Below, piece after piece: positions 55,264 to 63,535 of a stretch of 64,000 bases of DNA. The stretch is from positions 124,001 to 188,000 of the forward strand of contig NZ_JAGEKR010000010.1 in NCBI RefSeq assembly GCF_017565405.1, in the 5' to 3' direction. The notes under the pieces were generated by a model. It had not been told where the DNA came from. It made no database searches and saw only the letters and a program-made list of their open reading frames with translations. This DNA comes from Allobranchiibius sp. CTAmp26 (GTDB lineage: Bacteria > Actinomycetota > Actinomycetes > Actinomycetales > Dermatophilaceae). How positions within the stretch are numbered: position 1 is the first letter of the stretch; each line of letters opens with the position of its first letter. Made by a program: the position numbers and the translations under genes.

Positions 55264-56598
55264 TCAGCGCGGACGGGCCGGTGTGAACTGCGACGACGTC
55301 CGGCTCCACGCGAGGGAGGTGAGCAGGAGCGCCGCGAGCAGCGCTTCGGACGGGCCGAGCACACCGGCCAGCGCGACGAGAGCGACCGCCATCGTCGGGT
55401 GCGCCACCCACAGCAGCCCGACTCCTCGACCGCCGCCGCTGCCCATCAGCGCGAGCGGCGGCGGGCCCTTGTGCACGTAGAGGAGCTGGCCGGCCCCCAG
55501 CGCTAGCGCGAGCGCGGCCGCGTGGGTCAGAGCGAGGGGTACGGCGACGCCGGTCGCCACCGCGGCCACGAGGGCGACGACGAACTGCAGGGCGACGACC
55601 GGCGCCAGGTGCAGCACCGTCTCGGCCTGCCACGGGATGCCGAGGATGGAGGGCTCGCCGGCGGTGCCGGCGTGGTGCTGCAGGCCTCGGGTCAGCCCCG
55701 AGGTGGTGAGGTGCGCGAGGACGAGGACCACCGGGAGCACGAGCGGCGAGCGGCTGTGCACCACCGGCGCGATCGCGGCCAGGACCACCGCGGCGATCTG
55801 CACGACCAGCCACCCGAGCGACACCCAGCCGAGCCGCCGCAGGCCGGCGATGTCCGCACCGACCGTCGTACCCCACCGACCCAGCGCCTTGATCCGCAAG
55901 GGGGTATGACGCAGGCGCAGGTTGAACGCCTGGGCGCGGGCCCGACGGGTGTCTCCCGCGACCAGTGCCGAACTGACGCTGTCGCTCATCAGGGACTGGG
56001 TGCGCAGCAGGCTCATCGGCAGCGAGTCGAGCAACGCGGCCGCCGACGAGCCGCCGGCGTGGCCCGCCGCCTCGCCGCGCAGCCACGCGTAGAGCAATGC
56101 GGGCGCGCCGACCAGGGCGAGCAGGAGGCCGAAGACGAGAGCCCATCCGGAGCCGCCGGCCATCACGAGACCGCCGGGGACGGCGATGCCCAGCCCCAGC
56201 AGGCCGGCCGCCACCACGACACAGGTGCTGCGCCAGGCGTCGCGCAGGGTGAGTGCGCGCGGCAGGTCGGTCGCGCTCACGAACTCCAGATGCCCGGGCT
56301 CGGGGACGACCGGACCTCGGCGCCTCCCGGCGCGGCCCGCGAGCAGCGCCACCACCGCCACGAGCAGCACAGCAGCCAGGGCGCACAGCAGCGGATGGTC
56401 CTGCACCCGGTGCCGGGCGGCGGGCCATGTCTGGAAGACGTAGTGCGAGGCCAGCACGCCGTACACGACGCCGAAGAGCCCCACCACGTACGCCGTGAAG
56501 AGCGCCGAACGCAGCTGGGTCCCCTCGCCGCGGTAGCGCAGGTGGTAGGCCTCGGCGAGCCGGTGGTCGTCGGTCGGTGCCTGCGGCGACACGCTCAC
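55264..56598 (-). CDS. Polytopic membrane protein of the CPBP/ABC operon
   Basis: 444 aa with about ten membrane helices; a hydrophilic N-terminal part and a cytosolic loop (about 190-260). No close family recognised; by layout it is the permease-like partner of the upstream ATPase. GTG 56598 overlaps the ATPase stop by GTGA, so the two are coupled. Confidence 0.7.
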   Translation of the reverse strand: MSVSPQAPTDDHRLAEAYHLRYRGEGTQLRSALFTAYVVGLFGVVYGVLASHYVFQTWPAARHRVQDHPLLCALAAVLLVAVVALLAGRAGRRRGPVVPEPGHLEFVSATDLPRALTLRDAWRSTCVVVAAGLLGLGIAVPGGLVMAGGSGWALVFGLLLALVGAPALLYAWLRGEAAGHAGGSSAAALLDSLPMSLLRTQSLMSDSVSSALVAGDTRRARAQAFNLRLRHTPLRIKALGRWGTTVGADIAGLRRLGWVSLGWLVVQIAAVVLAAIAPVVHSRSPLVLPVVLVLAHLTTSGLTRGLQHHAGTAGEPSILGIPWQAETVLHLAPVVALQFVVALVAAVATGVAVPLALTHAAALALALGAGQLLYVHKGPPPLALMGSGGGRGVGLLWVAHPTMAVALVALAGVLGPSEALLAALLLTSLAWSRTSSQFTPARPR

Positions 56599-57248
56599 GA
56601 GTGTTGGGGGAAGCGTTCGATGCGGGTCGCCGTGCGCTCGGCGAGCTCCTGGTCGTGGCAGACCCACACCACGGACGACGCCGCATCGACCCGCTCGCGC
56701 AGCACGTCCGACAGCAGTTCGCGGCGGCCGGTGTCGAGACGCTGTTCGGGTTCGTCCAGCACGAGCAGCGCGCTCGGGCGCAGCAGGACGATGGACAGCT
56801 CCACCAACTGCCGCTGCCCGGAGGACAACTGGGACAGGTAGCGGTCCCGGAAGTCGTAGATGTCGAGGCGTTCGAGCACCGCGATGATCCGCTCGGCGGC
56901 GCCGTCGCGGTCGCCGCCCCACGTCTGGTCGACCAGGATCAGATGGTCGCCGACGGTGAGGTCGCGGTATCCGGCGATCGGCCCGATGAGCGGCGCGATG
57001 ACCCGGCGGATGGTGCGGTCGCGCTCGTCGACGCGGGTGCCGTCGAGGGTGATCGTGCCCGCCGTGGGCAGCATGTTGCCGGTCAGGATGCGCAGGAACG
57101 TCGTCTTGCCGGCGCCGTTGGGGCCGGTGATGACGACGTTCTCCCCCGGCCGCACCGTCAGGGAGGTCTCCGGAAGCATGCTCACCCCGTCGACACTCGC
57201 GGTGACGCCGTCGGCGACCAGTTCCTGGAAAGCAGTGCCCGCCGTCAC
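56595..57248 (-). CDS. ABC transporter ATPase
   Basis: 217 aa. Walker A GPNGAGKTT, signature LSSGQRQL, Walker B LLVLDEPEQRLD, H-loop VCHDQE. It would drive the membrane protein that follows. GTG 57248 overlaps the CPBP stop by GTGA; the whole CPBP-ATPase-membrane protein set is coupled. Confidence 0.92.
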   Translation of the reverse strand: MTAGTAFQELVADGVTASVDGVSMLPETSLTVRPGENVVITGPNGAGKTTFLRILTGNMLPTAGTITLDGTRVDERDRTIRRVIAPLIGPIAGYRDLTVGDHLILVDQTWGGDRDGAAERIIAVLERLDIYDFRDRYLSQLSSGQRQLVELSIVLLRPSALLVLDEPEQRLDTGRRELLSDVLRERVDAASSVVWVCHDQELAERTATRIERFPQHS

Positions 57249-58069
57249 CGGAGCCAGCCGATGTGGTCGTGCAGTAACGAATAACCCACGAACGAGACGA
57301 TATCCAGGATGGCGTGAGTGATGATCAGCGGTAGTACCCGCCGGGTCCTCAGATAGACGGTGCCGAGTATGAGACCCATCACAATGTTGCCGGCGAATCC
57401 GCCGAAGCCCTGGTAGAGGTGGTAGCTCCCGCGGATCAGGGCGGAACCGAGAACGACGATCCACACCCGCCAGCCGGCCTGGGTCCAGCGGGTGAAGAGA
57501 TAGCCCACCATCACCACTTCCTCGAGCACCGCGTTCTGGATCGCCGAGGCGATCAGGACCGGCACGGTCCACCAGTGCTGCCCCAGCGCCGAGGCCACGA
57601 CGGTGGTGTTGGCGCCGAGGTCGCGCGCCACGACGTACAGCACCAGACCCGGGATGCCGATGCAGGCGGCGAGCAGCGCACCCAGTCCGAGGTCGCTGGG
57701 AAGCCGGGTGCGGTCGAGGCCGAAATATGCTGTGCCGGAGCGTATTTCGCGACCGATCAGGTGGATCGCGAGCAACGCCGGCACGACCCCCAGCCCGATG
57801 CCGACGACCTGGTAGACGAGGTCGAGCCAGGACTGCTGCGCCTGCGAGGCGTTGAGTGTCGAGGTCTGGTGACCGAGCGACACGGTGCTTTGCAACGACT
57901 TGATGATCGACAGGATCGAGTAGATCGCCGAGGCGCCGAGACTGAGCAACAGGACGAACGCCGTCTCGCTGATCAGCGTGCGGGGTGGGTAGGGGGTGGC
58001 CGGCACGTCGAGTGGCCCACGCCACAGTGCGGCGACCGTCGCGCGGGCACCCCGCCGCTCGCTCGTCAT
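57245..58069 (-). CDS. CPBP-family membrane endopeptidase-like protein
   Basis: 274 aa, about eight membrane helices, CAAX-protease/bacteriocin-processing (CPBP) family. Motif 1 is NAVLEEVVMVGYLFTRW: EE is kept but the usual following Arg of EExxxR is Val. Motif 2 is GSYHLYQG (His) and motif 3 ITHAILDI (His). These intramembrane enzymes often protect against or mature peptides. First gene of a three-gene coupled operon with an ABC ATPase and membrane protein, which suggests immunity or export of a peptide (inference). Confidence 0.85.
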   Translation of the reverse strand: MTSERRGARATVAALWRGPLDVPATPYPPRTLISETAFVLLLSLGASAIYSILSIIKSLQSTVSLGHQTSTLNASQAQQSWLDLVYQVVGIGLGVVPALLAIHLIGREIRSGTAYFGLDRTRLPSDLGLGALLAACIGIPGLVLYVVARDLGANTTVVASALGQHWWTVPVLIASAIQNAVLEEVVMVGYLFTRWTQAGWRVWIVVLGSALIRGSYHLYQGFGGFAGNIVMGLILGTVYLRTRRVLPLIITHAILDIVSFVGYSLLHDHIGWLR

Positions 58070-58166
58070 ACCGACATCCTCACCCACGATCCTGGGGCGG
58101 ACGCGCCGAGTTGCGTGGCGAGCCGCGGGTGCCGCATCGTGTGGCTCACCACCCCCAGTTTTCCGC

Positions 58167-58224
58167 CGACTGCGCATGTCGGAGCCCCCTTTCGAGCGAA
58201 TCCAGGCCGCGACATGCGCAGTCG
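58167..58224. repeat. Perfect 15-bp inverted repeat before the YitT gene
   Basis: CGACTGCGCATGTCG (58167-58181) and CGACATGCGCAGTCG (58210-58224) pair exactly across 28 nt. It lies in the gap between the divergent CPBP and YitT genes, so it could be a leader hairpin or a paired operator. Confidence 0.75.
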
Positions 58225-58248
58225 ACCAGCCCGACTAGGAGACCCGAC

Positions 58249-58932
58249 GTGACCGCCACCACGGCCACCCCGACCAAGCGCCCGACGGACCCGGCGCCCG
58301 AGGCGAGCACTGTGTCTGCCGTGTCCGCTGTGTCCGCTGGGCAGCCGCACTCGGTGTTCGAGGACGTCTTCGGGATGGCGACCGGTGCGATCGTCGCGTC
58401 GCTCGGACTCTTCCTGCTGAAGTCCGGGCACGCGGTGACCGGAGGCACGGCGGGGATCGCGCTGCTGCTCAGCTACGCCACGCACCTGGCGTTCGGCGGT
58501 GTCTTCTTCGTGGTCAACCTGCCGTTCCTCGTGCTGGCCTACTTCAAGAAGGGGCCGACCTTCACCGCGCGCACCCTGGTCGCCGTCGCGGCGGTGTCGT
58601 CGCTCGCCTACCTGCACCCGCACTTCATCCAGACCACCCACCTCAACCCGGTGTACGCCGTCCTGCTCGGCAACCTGCTGGCCGGCATCGGGATGCTCAT
58701 CGTGTTCCGTCACGACGCGAGCCTCGGCGGACTCAACACGGTGGCGCTGATCGTGCAGGAGCGCACCGGTGTACGGGCCGGCTACGTGCAGATGACCTCG
58801 GACCTGTGCATCATCTCGATCTCGCTCACCGTCGTCCCCGTGCACATCGTGCTGCTGTCCGTCGCCGGCGCGGTGCTGCTCAACCTGGTGCTCGCGCTCA
58901 ACCACCGGCCCGGTCGCTACCTCGGCATCTGA
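58249..58932 (+). CDS. YitT-family membrane protein
   Basis: 227 aa, about six membrane helices, DUF161 type. GHAVTGGTAGIALLLSY and ASLGGLNTVALIV match the family pattern. It may be a small-solute transporter; function is not established. A 15-residue repeat-like SAVSAVSAG lies in the N-terminal tail. GTG start with AGGAG 8 nt upstream. Confidence 0.85.
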   Translation: MTATTATPTKRPTDPAPEASTVSAVSAVSAGQPHSVFEDVFGMATGAIVASLGLFLLKSGHAVTGGTAGIALLLSYATHLAFGGVFFVVNLPFLVLAYFKKGPTFTARTLVAVAAVSSLAYLHPHFIQTTHLNPVYAVLLGNLLAGIGMLIVFRHDASLGGLNTVALIVQERTGVRAGYVQMTSDLCIISISLTVVPVHIVLLSVAGAVLLNLVLALNHRPGRYLGI

Positions 58933-58956
58933 CCCGCCTGACCCGCGACCGCCGGG

Positions 58957-59496
58957 TCAGTAGCCGGTGCGGCCGTCGACCGTCTCCCGTAACAGGTCCA
59001 CGTGGCCCAGGTGCCGCGCGTACTCCTCGACGAGGTGCACGAGGATCCAGCGCAGGTTGACCTGCTGCCCGCGCCGCAGCCCACGGACCGGTGCGCCGAG
59101 ATCGGTCCAGTCGGAGACGTTCGCCCGGCACCGTTCGACCTCCATGCGGTACGCCGCGACGTCGGCCTGCGCGGTCGCCGGGTCGACGTCGTCGAAGTCG
59201 CCGTCCGGACTCTGCTCGGTGCAGTAGTAGTCGGGCACGTCCTGCTCGTCCCGCAGCACGACCCGCAGCCAGTAGGCCTCCACCTCGGTCAGATGCCGGA
59301 CGACCCCGAGCAGACTCATCCCGGACGGCGGCACCGAACGGCGGCAGAGCTGCTCGGCGTCCAGGCCCGCGATCTTCAGCAGGACCGTCTCGCGATAGAG
59401 CTCCAGCCAGTGCTCCAGCACGACGCGTTCGGCGCCGGTCATCGGACCGTCGGACCGTGTGTCGGGCAGGTCGGCCACCACGGGCTCGCTCGTCAT
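58957..59496 (-). CDS. DinB/DUF664 protein
   Basis: 179 aa four-helix DinB-like fold with metal-ligand histidines: GVVRHLTEVEAYWLR and HLVEEYARHLGHVDLLRE. Members act as mycothiol- or bacillithiol-dependent transferases; a mycothiol-linked role fits an actinobacterium (inference). ATG 59496 is chosen from family length. Confidence 0.85.
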   Translation of the reverse strand: MTSEPVVADLPDTRSDGPMTGAERVVLEHWLELYRETVLLKIAGLDAEQLCRRSVPPSGMSLLGVVRHLTEVEAYWLRVVLRDEQDVPDYYCTEQSPDGDFDDVDPATAQADVAAYRMEVERCRANVSDWTDLGAPVRGLRRGQQVNLRWILVHLVEEYARHLGHVDLLRETVDGRTGY

Positions 59497-59767
59497 GCGG
59501 CGACCGTGCCACCCCGGTTCTGCACTCCGCAAACCCTTTTCGCGCCCCGTGACGCGGGGCACACCGACGTACGAGAGACCCGGTCGTCGACGGGTACGAT
59601 TCGAGGTAGTGGGCGCCTCCCCGGACCCGGATCTCCCTGTCATCACAGCTCGATCTGTGTGGTCCTCTACGGTCGCCATCTCCCTCGCTGAACCCAGCGA
59701 CACCCGGCCCGGCATGGCTATACGTGAAGGGTCGCCGCGCTCCCAGCCGGCCCCGGAAAGTCACGAC

Positions 59768-60862
59768 ATGCCTGGCTCCTCCGACGCCGTCAGCACCCTG
59801 CCCCCGCCGCCACCCGCGACGGCGAGCGGCACCAGCTCGTTCACCGCGCTGGCCCGCCAGGTCACCGATCTGGGTCTGATGCGCCGCCGCTACGGCTACT
59901 ACTGGAGCAAGCTGGTCGGTGCCGTCGTCGTGCTGGCCGCATGGGTCGCGGCGTTCGTGTGGATCGGCGACAGCTGGTGGCAGCTCGCCTGGGCCGGCGT
60001 CCTGGCCGTCATCCTCACCCAGATCGCGTTCCTCGGCCACGATGCCGCGCATCGGCAGATCTTCAAGTCCGGCCGGTGGAACGACTGGGTCAGTCTCATC
60101 GTGGCCGACCTGCTCGTCGGGATCAGCCACGGCTGGTGGCGCGGCAAGCACAACCGCCACCACGCCAACCCCAACAAAGAGGGCTACGACCCCGATCTGG
60201 CCCTGGGCAGTCTGGCGCTGACGCCCGACGCGGCCACCCGCCCGCGGCCTCGCGTCATTCGCTGGTTGGTCGACCACCAGGGGTGGTACTTCTTCCCGCT
60301 GACCCTGCTCGAGGGGTTGTCCCTGCATTGGAGCGGCATCCGCCGGGTGGCCTCCCGCGACAGGGTGGAACGACGCTGGACGGAGGTGGCGTTCCTAACG
60401 ATCCGCCTCCCCCTGCTGCCCGCGCTCTTCTTCTGGGTGCTGTCGCCCGGCAAGGCGCTGGCCTGCCTGGCGCTGCAGCTGGCCGTCTTCGGCGTCTACA
60501 TGGGTGCGTCCTTCGCGCCCAACCACATCGGGATGCCGCTGGTGTCCGCCCGGCTCAAGTTGGACTTCCTGCAGCGTCAGGTGCTGGTCAGCCGCAACAT
60601 CCGGGGCGGTCCCGCGGTCTCGATCGCGATGGGCGGGCTGAACTACCAGATCGAGCACCACCTCTTCCCGTCGATCGCCCGGCCGCACCTGCGCAAGATC
60701 CAGCCCCTCGTGGCCGCGCACTGCGCCGCCGAGGGCATCCCCTACACCCAGACCGATCTGTGGACGGCGTACCGGCACGTCATCGGGCACCTCAACACCG
60801 TCGGTGTACGCGGGTCGGACCCGTTCGTGTGTCCGCTGGTCGCCCAGCGCCGCGCACTCTGA
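59768..60862 (+). CDS. Membrane fatty acid desaturase
   Basis: 364 aa. Three histidine boxes bind the di-iron site: HDAAH (about 93-97), HNRHH (about 131-135) and QIEHHLF (about 298-304, the QxxHH variant of front-end desaturases). About four membrane helices. Introduces double bonds into acyl chains at the membrane, adjusting fluidity. GGAAAG lies before ATG 59768; the upstream in-frame ATG at 59714 is less likely. Confidence 0.9.
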   Translation: MPGSSDAVSTLPPPPPATASGTSSFTALARQVTDLGLMRRRYGYYWSKLVGAVVVLAAWVAAFVWIGDSWWQLAWAGVLAVILTQIAFLGHDAAHRQIFKSGRWNDWVSLIVADLLVGISHGWWRGKHNRHHANPNKEGYDPDLALGSLALTPDAATRPRPRVIRWLVDHQGWYFFPLTLLEGLSLHWSGIRRVASRDRVERRWTEVAFLTIRLPLLPALFFWVLSPGKALACLALQLAVFGVYMGASFAPNHIGMPLVSARLKLDFLQRQVLVSRNIRGGPAVSIAMGGLNYQIEHHLFPSIARPHLRKIQPLVAAHCAAEGIPYTQTDLWTAYRHVIGHLNTVGVRGSDPFVCPLVAQRRAL

Positions 60863-60915
60863 CCGATCCCAGTGACGGACCCCCCGCGCGTAGACGTCAT
60901 GCGTAGGGTCGATCC

Positions 60916-61482
60916 GTGTTGCGCGCCGAAGATCCGTTGCCCCGGCGACCTCGGCGCATCCTGGTCGCCGGAGTGTCCGGCACCGGTAAGACCACGCTCG
61001 CCGGGCGGGTGGCCCAGGCGACCGGCGTACCGCACACCGAGATCGACTCGCTCTTCCACGGGCCCGACTGGACGCCGCGCCCGCAGTTCATGGCCGAGGT
61101 GAGCGCACTCGTCGCAGGACCCTGCTGGATCACCGAGTGGCAGTACGGCGAGGCGCGACCCCTGCTCGCCGAGCACGCGGATCTGCTGATCTGGCTCGAC
61201 CTGCCGTTCACCCGGGTCACCCTGCCGCGCGTCGTCCGTCGCACGCTGCGACGCCGGCTGCAGCGAGAAGAGCTGTGGAACGGCAACGTCGAACCACCGT
61301 TGCGCACGATCCTGCACGACCCCGAGCACATCGTCCGCTGGGCGGTGCGCATCCGCCGCAAGTACCGGACCCTCGTTCCCGACCTCGAGGGGGCACGGCC
61401 CGACCTTGCCATCGTCAGGCTCCGGACCACCGCCGAGGTCGAGCGTTGGCTACGCGGACCGCTGCGCGAGGCGCTCGGATGA
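60916..61482 (+). CDS. P-loop kinase-like NTPase (topology-modulation type)
   Basis: 188 aa. Walker A ILVAGVSGTGKTTLAGRVAQ (about 15-34), then DSLFHGPDWTPRPQF, a phosphate-acceptor-like WLDLPFTRV and RRTLRRRL, as in FlaR/adenylate-kinase-like proteins. Substrate unknown. GTG start 6 nt after TAGGGT (60904-60909): leaderless. The next gene overlaps it by ATGA. Confidence 0.85.
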   Translation: MLRAEDPLPRRPRRILVAGVSGTGKTTLAGRVAQATGVPHTEIDSLFHGPDWTPRPQFMAEVSALVAGPCWITEWQYGEARPLLAEHADLLIWLDLPFTRVTLPRVVRRTLRRRLQREELWNGNVEPPLRTILHDPEHIVRWAVRIRRKYRTLVPDLEGARPDLAIVRLRTTAEVERWLRGPLREALG

Positions 61483-62363
61483 CCACGTTGGACAAGGATC
61501 CGGACGCATCGCAGGGACGCCGGTGGCTGGGCGACCTACCGGAGGAGTTGCACCGGCAGCGGGCGATGCTGACCCTGCTCCTCGACCTCTGTGTGGCGAC
61601 GCCGTCGATCACCTCGTTGTCCGTCGGCTGCTCGCTCGGCCGCGGCGCCGGGGATGCCCTGTCGGATGTCGATGCGGCCCTGGGGGTCGATGCCTCCCGT
61701 GGCGAGGACGGCGCACGCGAGGTGTCGGGTGTCGAGCACGCCGTCGTGGCCGCGCTGTCGCAGGGCCAACCGCCAGTGGGCGTGCTGCGCGACAGGGTCG
61801 GACCCGCGGACAGATTCGTCCGGCGGCTCTTCGCCCAGTTCCGGGACGGCACACAACTCGATCTGGCGATCATGGCCGAAGCCGAGGTGCGCCGGGGTGC
61901 CTCCGCGCCGGACTTCGTGCCGTTGTACGTCTCGTCCGCGACGAGCAGCTCGCCGGCGAGGGCGTACCCTCCCGCGGACACTGCGACCGCGGAACAGATC
62001 CATGACTGGACGTTCCTCGGCTGGTCCGCGCTCGCCGACCTGGACAAGTACCTGCAGCGAGGGTCGGCGTGGGAGGCGCATTCCCGCCTGCACGAGGCGC
62101 GTCACCGGGTGTGGCAGCTCTGGGCGGCGGCCAACGGTGCGACGTACCCCTGGCACGGGCTCTCCCAGGTGCTGGACGAGGACCCGCACCACCTGCCGTC
62201 CGGCATCGACGCCACCGTCGCAGGGCTGGATCTCGTGGATCTTCGGCGCGCGGCGCGGGCTACCGCCGACGTCCTCGCCCGGGTCAGCGGGCTGGCGGCG
62301 GACACGCACGACGCGACCCTGCCCACCGAGATGGCGCGCTACGTCACCGACCGACTGGGATGA
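61479..62363 (+). CDS. Nucleotidyltransferase-fold protein
   Basis: 294 aa. The N-terminal domain has SVGCSLGRGAGDALSDVDAALGV, the nucleotidyltransferase GS...DxD motif, with C-terminal helical part. Resembles aminoglycoside-nucleotidyltransferase-like enzymes, but the substrate is unknown and resistance should not be assumed. Overlaps the upstream kinase gene (ATGA) and, at its 3' end, the convergent fahA gene by 25 bp. Confidence 0.82.
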   Translation: MTTLDKDPDASQGRRWLGDLPEELHRQRAMLTLLLDLCVATPSITSLSVGCSLGRGAGDALSDVDAALGVDASRGEDGAREVSGVEHAVVAALSQGQPPVGVLRDRVGPADRFVRRLFAQFRDGTQLDLAIMAEAEVRRGASAPDFVPLYVSSATSSSPARAYPPADTATAEQIHDWTFLGWSALADLDKYLQRGSAWEAHSRLHEARHRVWQLWAAANGATYPWHGLSQVLDEDPHHLPSGIDATVAGLDLVDLRRAARATADVLARVSGLAADTHDATLPTEMARYVTDRLG

Positions 62364-63535
62364 ACGATGCCGCGCACCTCGCCCAGCGAGATGCGCGTGC
62401 CGCCCGCGCCGGGTGCCGTCGCGCTGATGACGACCTCGTCGCCGTCCTGCAGGAACGCGCGAGTCGTGCCGTCTTCCAACGGGAACGGCTCGCGACCGCC
62501 GTTCGACAGTTCGAGCAGCGACCCGGCCTGCCGCTCGCCGGGCCCGCTCACGGTGCCGGACGCGTAGAGGTCGCCGGTGCGCACCGACGCGCCGTTCACG
62601 CTCAGGTGCGCCAGCATCTGCGCGGGCGTCCAGTACATCCCGGCGTACGGCGGCTCGCTGATCACCTCTCCGTTCAACCGCACCTGCAGCTGCAGGTCCA
62701 GACCCCAGGGCGGGTGGTCCGCGTCGTCGAGGTAGGGCAGCACCGGTACGTCGCGTGCCGGCGGGGCGGTGCGGGCGTGTTCCAGTGCGGCCAACGGCAC
62801 CACCCATGGCGAGATGGACGTCGCGAAGGACTTGCCGAGGAACGGGCCGAGCGGCACGTACTCCCAGGCCTGCAGGTCACGGGCCGACCAGTCGTTGACC
62901 AGCACGACCCCGAAGACGTGCTGATCGAAGTCGCCCAGGCCCACCGGCTCGCCGAGCGCGGACGGCGTACCCACCACGAAGCCCACCTCCGCCTCGATGT
63001 CGAGGCGGGTCGAGGGCCCGAAGACGACCTCGCCCTCCGGCGTACGCCGCTGCCCGCACGGCCGCACGATCGGCGTCCCGGACGGCACGACGGTGCCGGC
63101 CCGTCCGTGGTAGCCGATCGGCAGGTGCTTCCAGTTCGGGGTCAGCGCGTCGCCGTCCGGGCGGAAGATGCGCCCGACCGCGGTGGCGTGCTGCTCGCTG
63201 GCGTAGAAGTCGACGTAGTCGGCGACGGCGAACGACGCGAGCATCCGTACGTCGGCCGCCGGGAGGAAGTGCTCTCCAAGGGCCGCCCTGATGCGGGGAT
63301 CATTCACCCACCCCTCGACCGCGGAGCGCACGGTCGCCCAGGCATCCGGGCCGGCCCCAAGGAACCGGTCCAGCGTCCCGGCGGCGAACACCTCGGCGTA
63401 CGCCGGGAGACGCTGCGCCGATGCCGCGGTCAGATCCAGCACCTGGTCGTCGACCGCGACGCCGACCCGCGGGCGCGGATCCTGGATCGTGCAGAAGGAT
63501 CCGTACGGCAGGGTCCGCAACCCGAACGACGTCAT
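62339..63535 (-). CDS. fahA: Fumarylacetoacetase
   Basis: 398 aa. Cleaves 4-fumarylacetoacetate to fumarate and acetoacetate, last step of tyrosine/homogentisate breakdown. N-terminal domain (about 15-110) then FAH domain: GYHGRAGTVVPSGTPIVRP, LDIEAEVGFVVG (metal-binding Asp/Glu), VLVNDWSARDLQAWEYVPLGPFLGKSFATSISPWVV and the terminal GDEVVISATA. ATG overlaps the hmgA stop by ATGA. Confidence 0.95.
   Translation of the reverse strand: MTSFGLRTLPYGSFCTIQDPRPRVGVAVDDQVLDLTAASAQRLPAYAEVFAAGTLDRFLGAGPDAWATVRSAVEGWVNDPRIRAALGEHFLPAADVRMLASFAVADYVDFYASEQHATAVGRIFRPDGDALTPNWKHLPIGYHGRAGTVVPSGTPIVRPCGQRRTPEGEVVFGPSTRLDIEAEVGFVVGTPSALGEPVGLGDFDQHVFGVVLVNDWSARDLQAWEYVPLGPFLGKSFATSISPWVVPLAALEHARTAPPARDVPVLPYLDDADHPPWGLDLQLQVRLNGEVISEPPYAGMYWTPAQMLAHLSVNGASVRTGDLYASGTVSGPGERQAGSLLELSNGGREPFPLEDGTTRAFLQDGDEVVISATAPGAGGTRISLGEVRGIVHPSRSVT

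Noticed and set aside
61479-62363. Antibiotic-resistance nucleotidyltransferase
   Set aside because: Only the general fold is seen; the sequence does not show aminoglycoside specificity.
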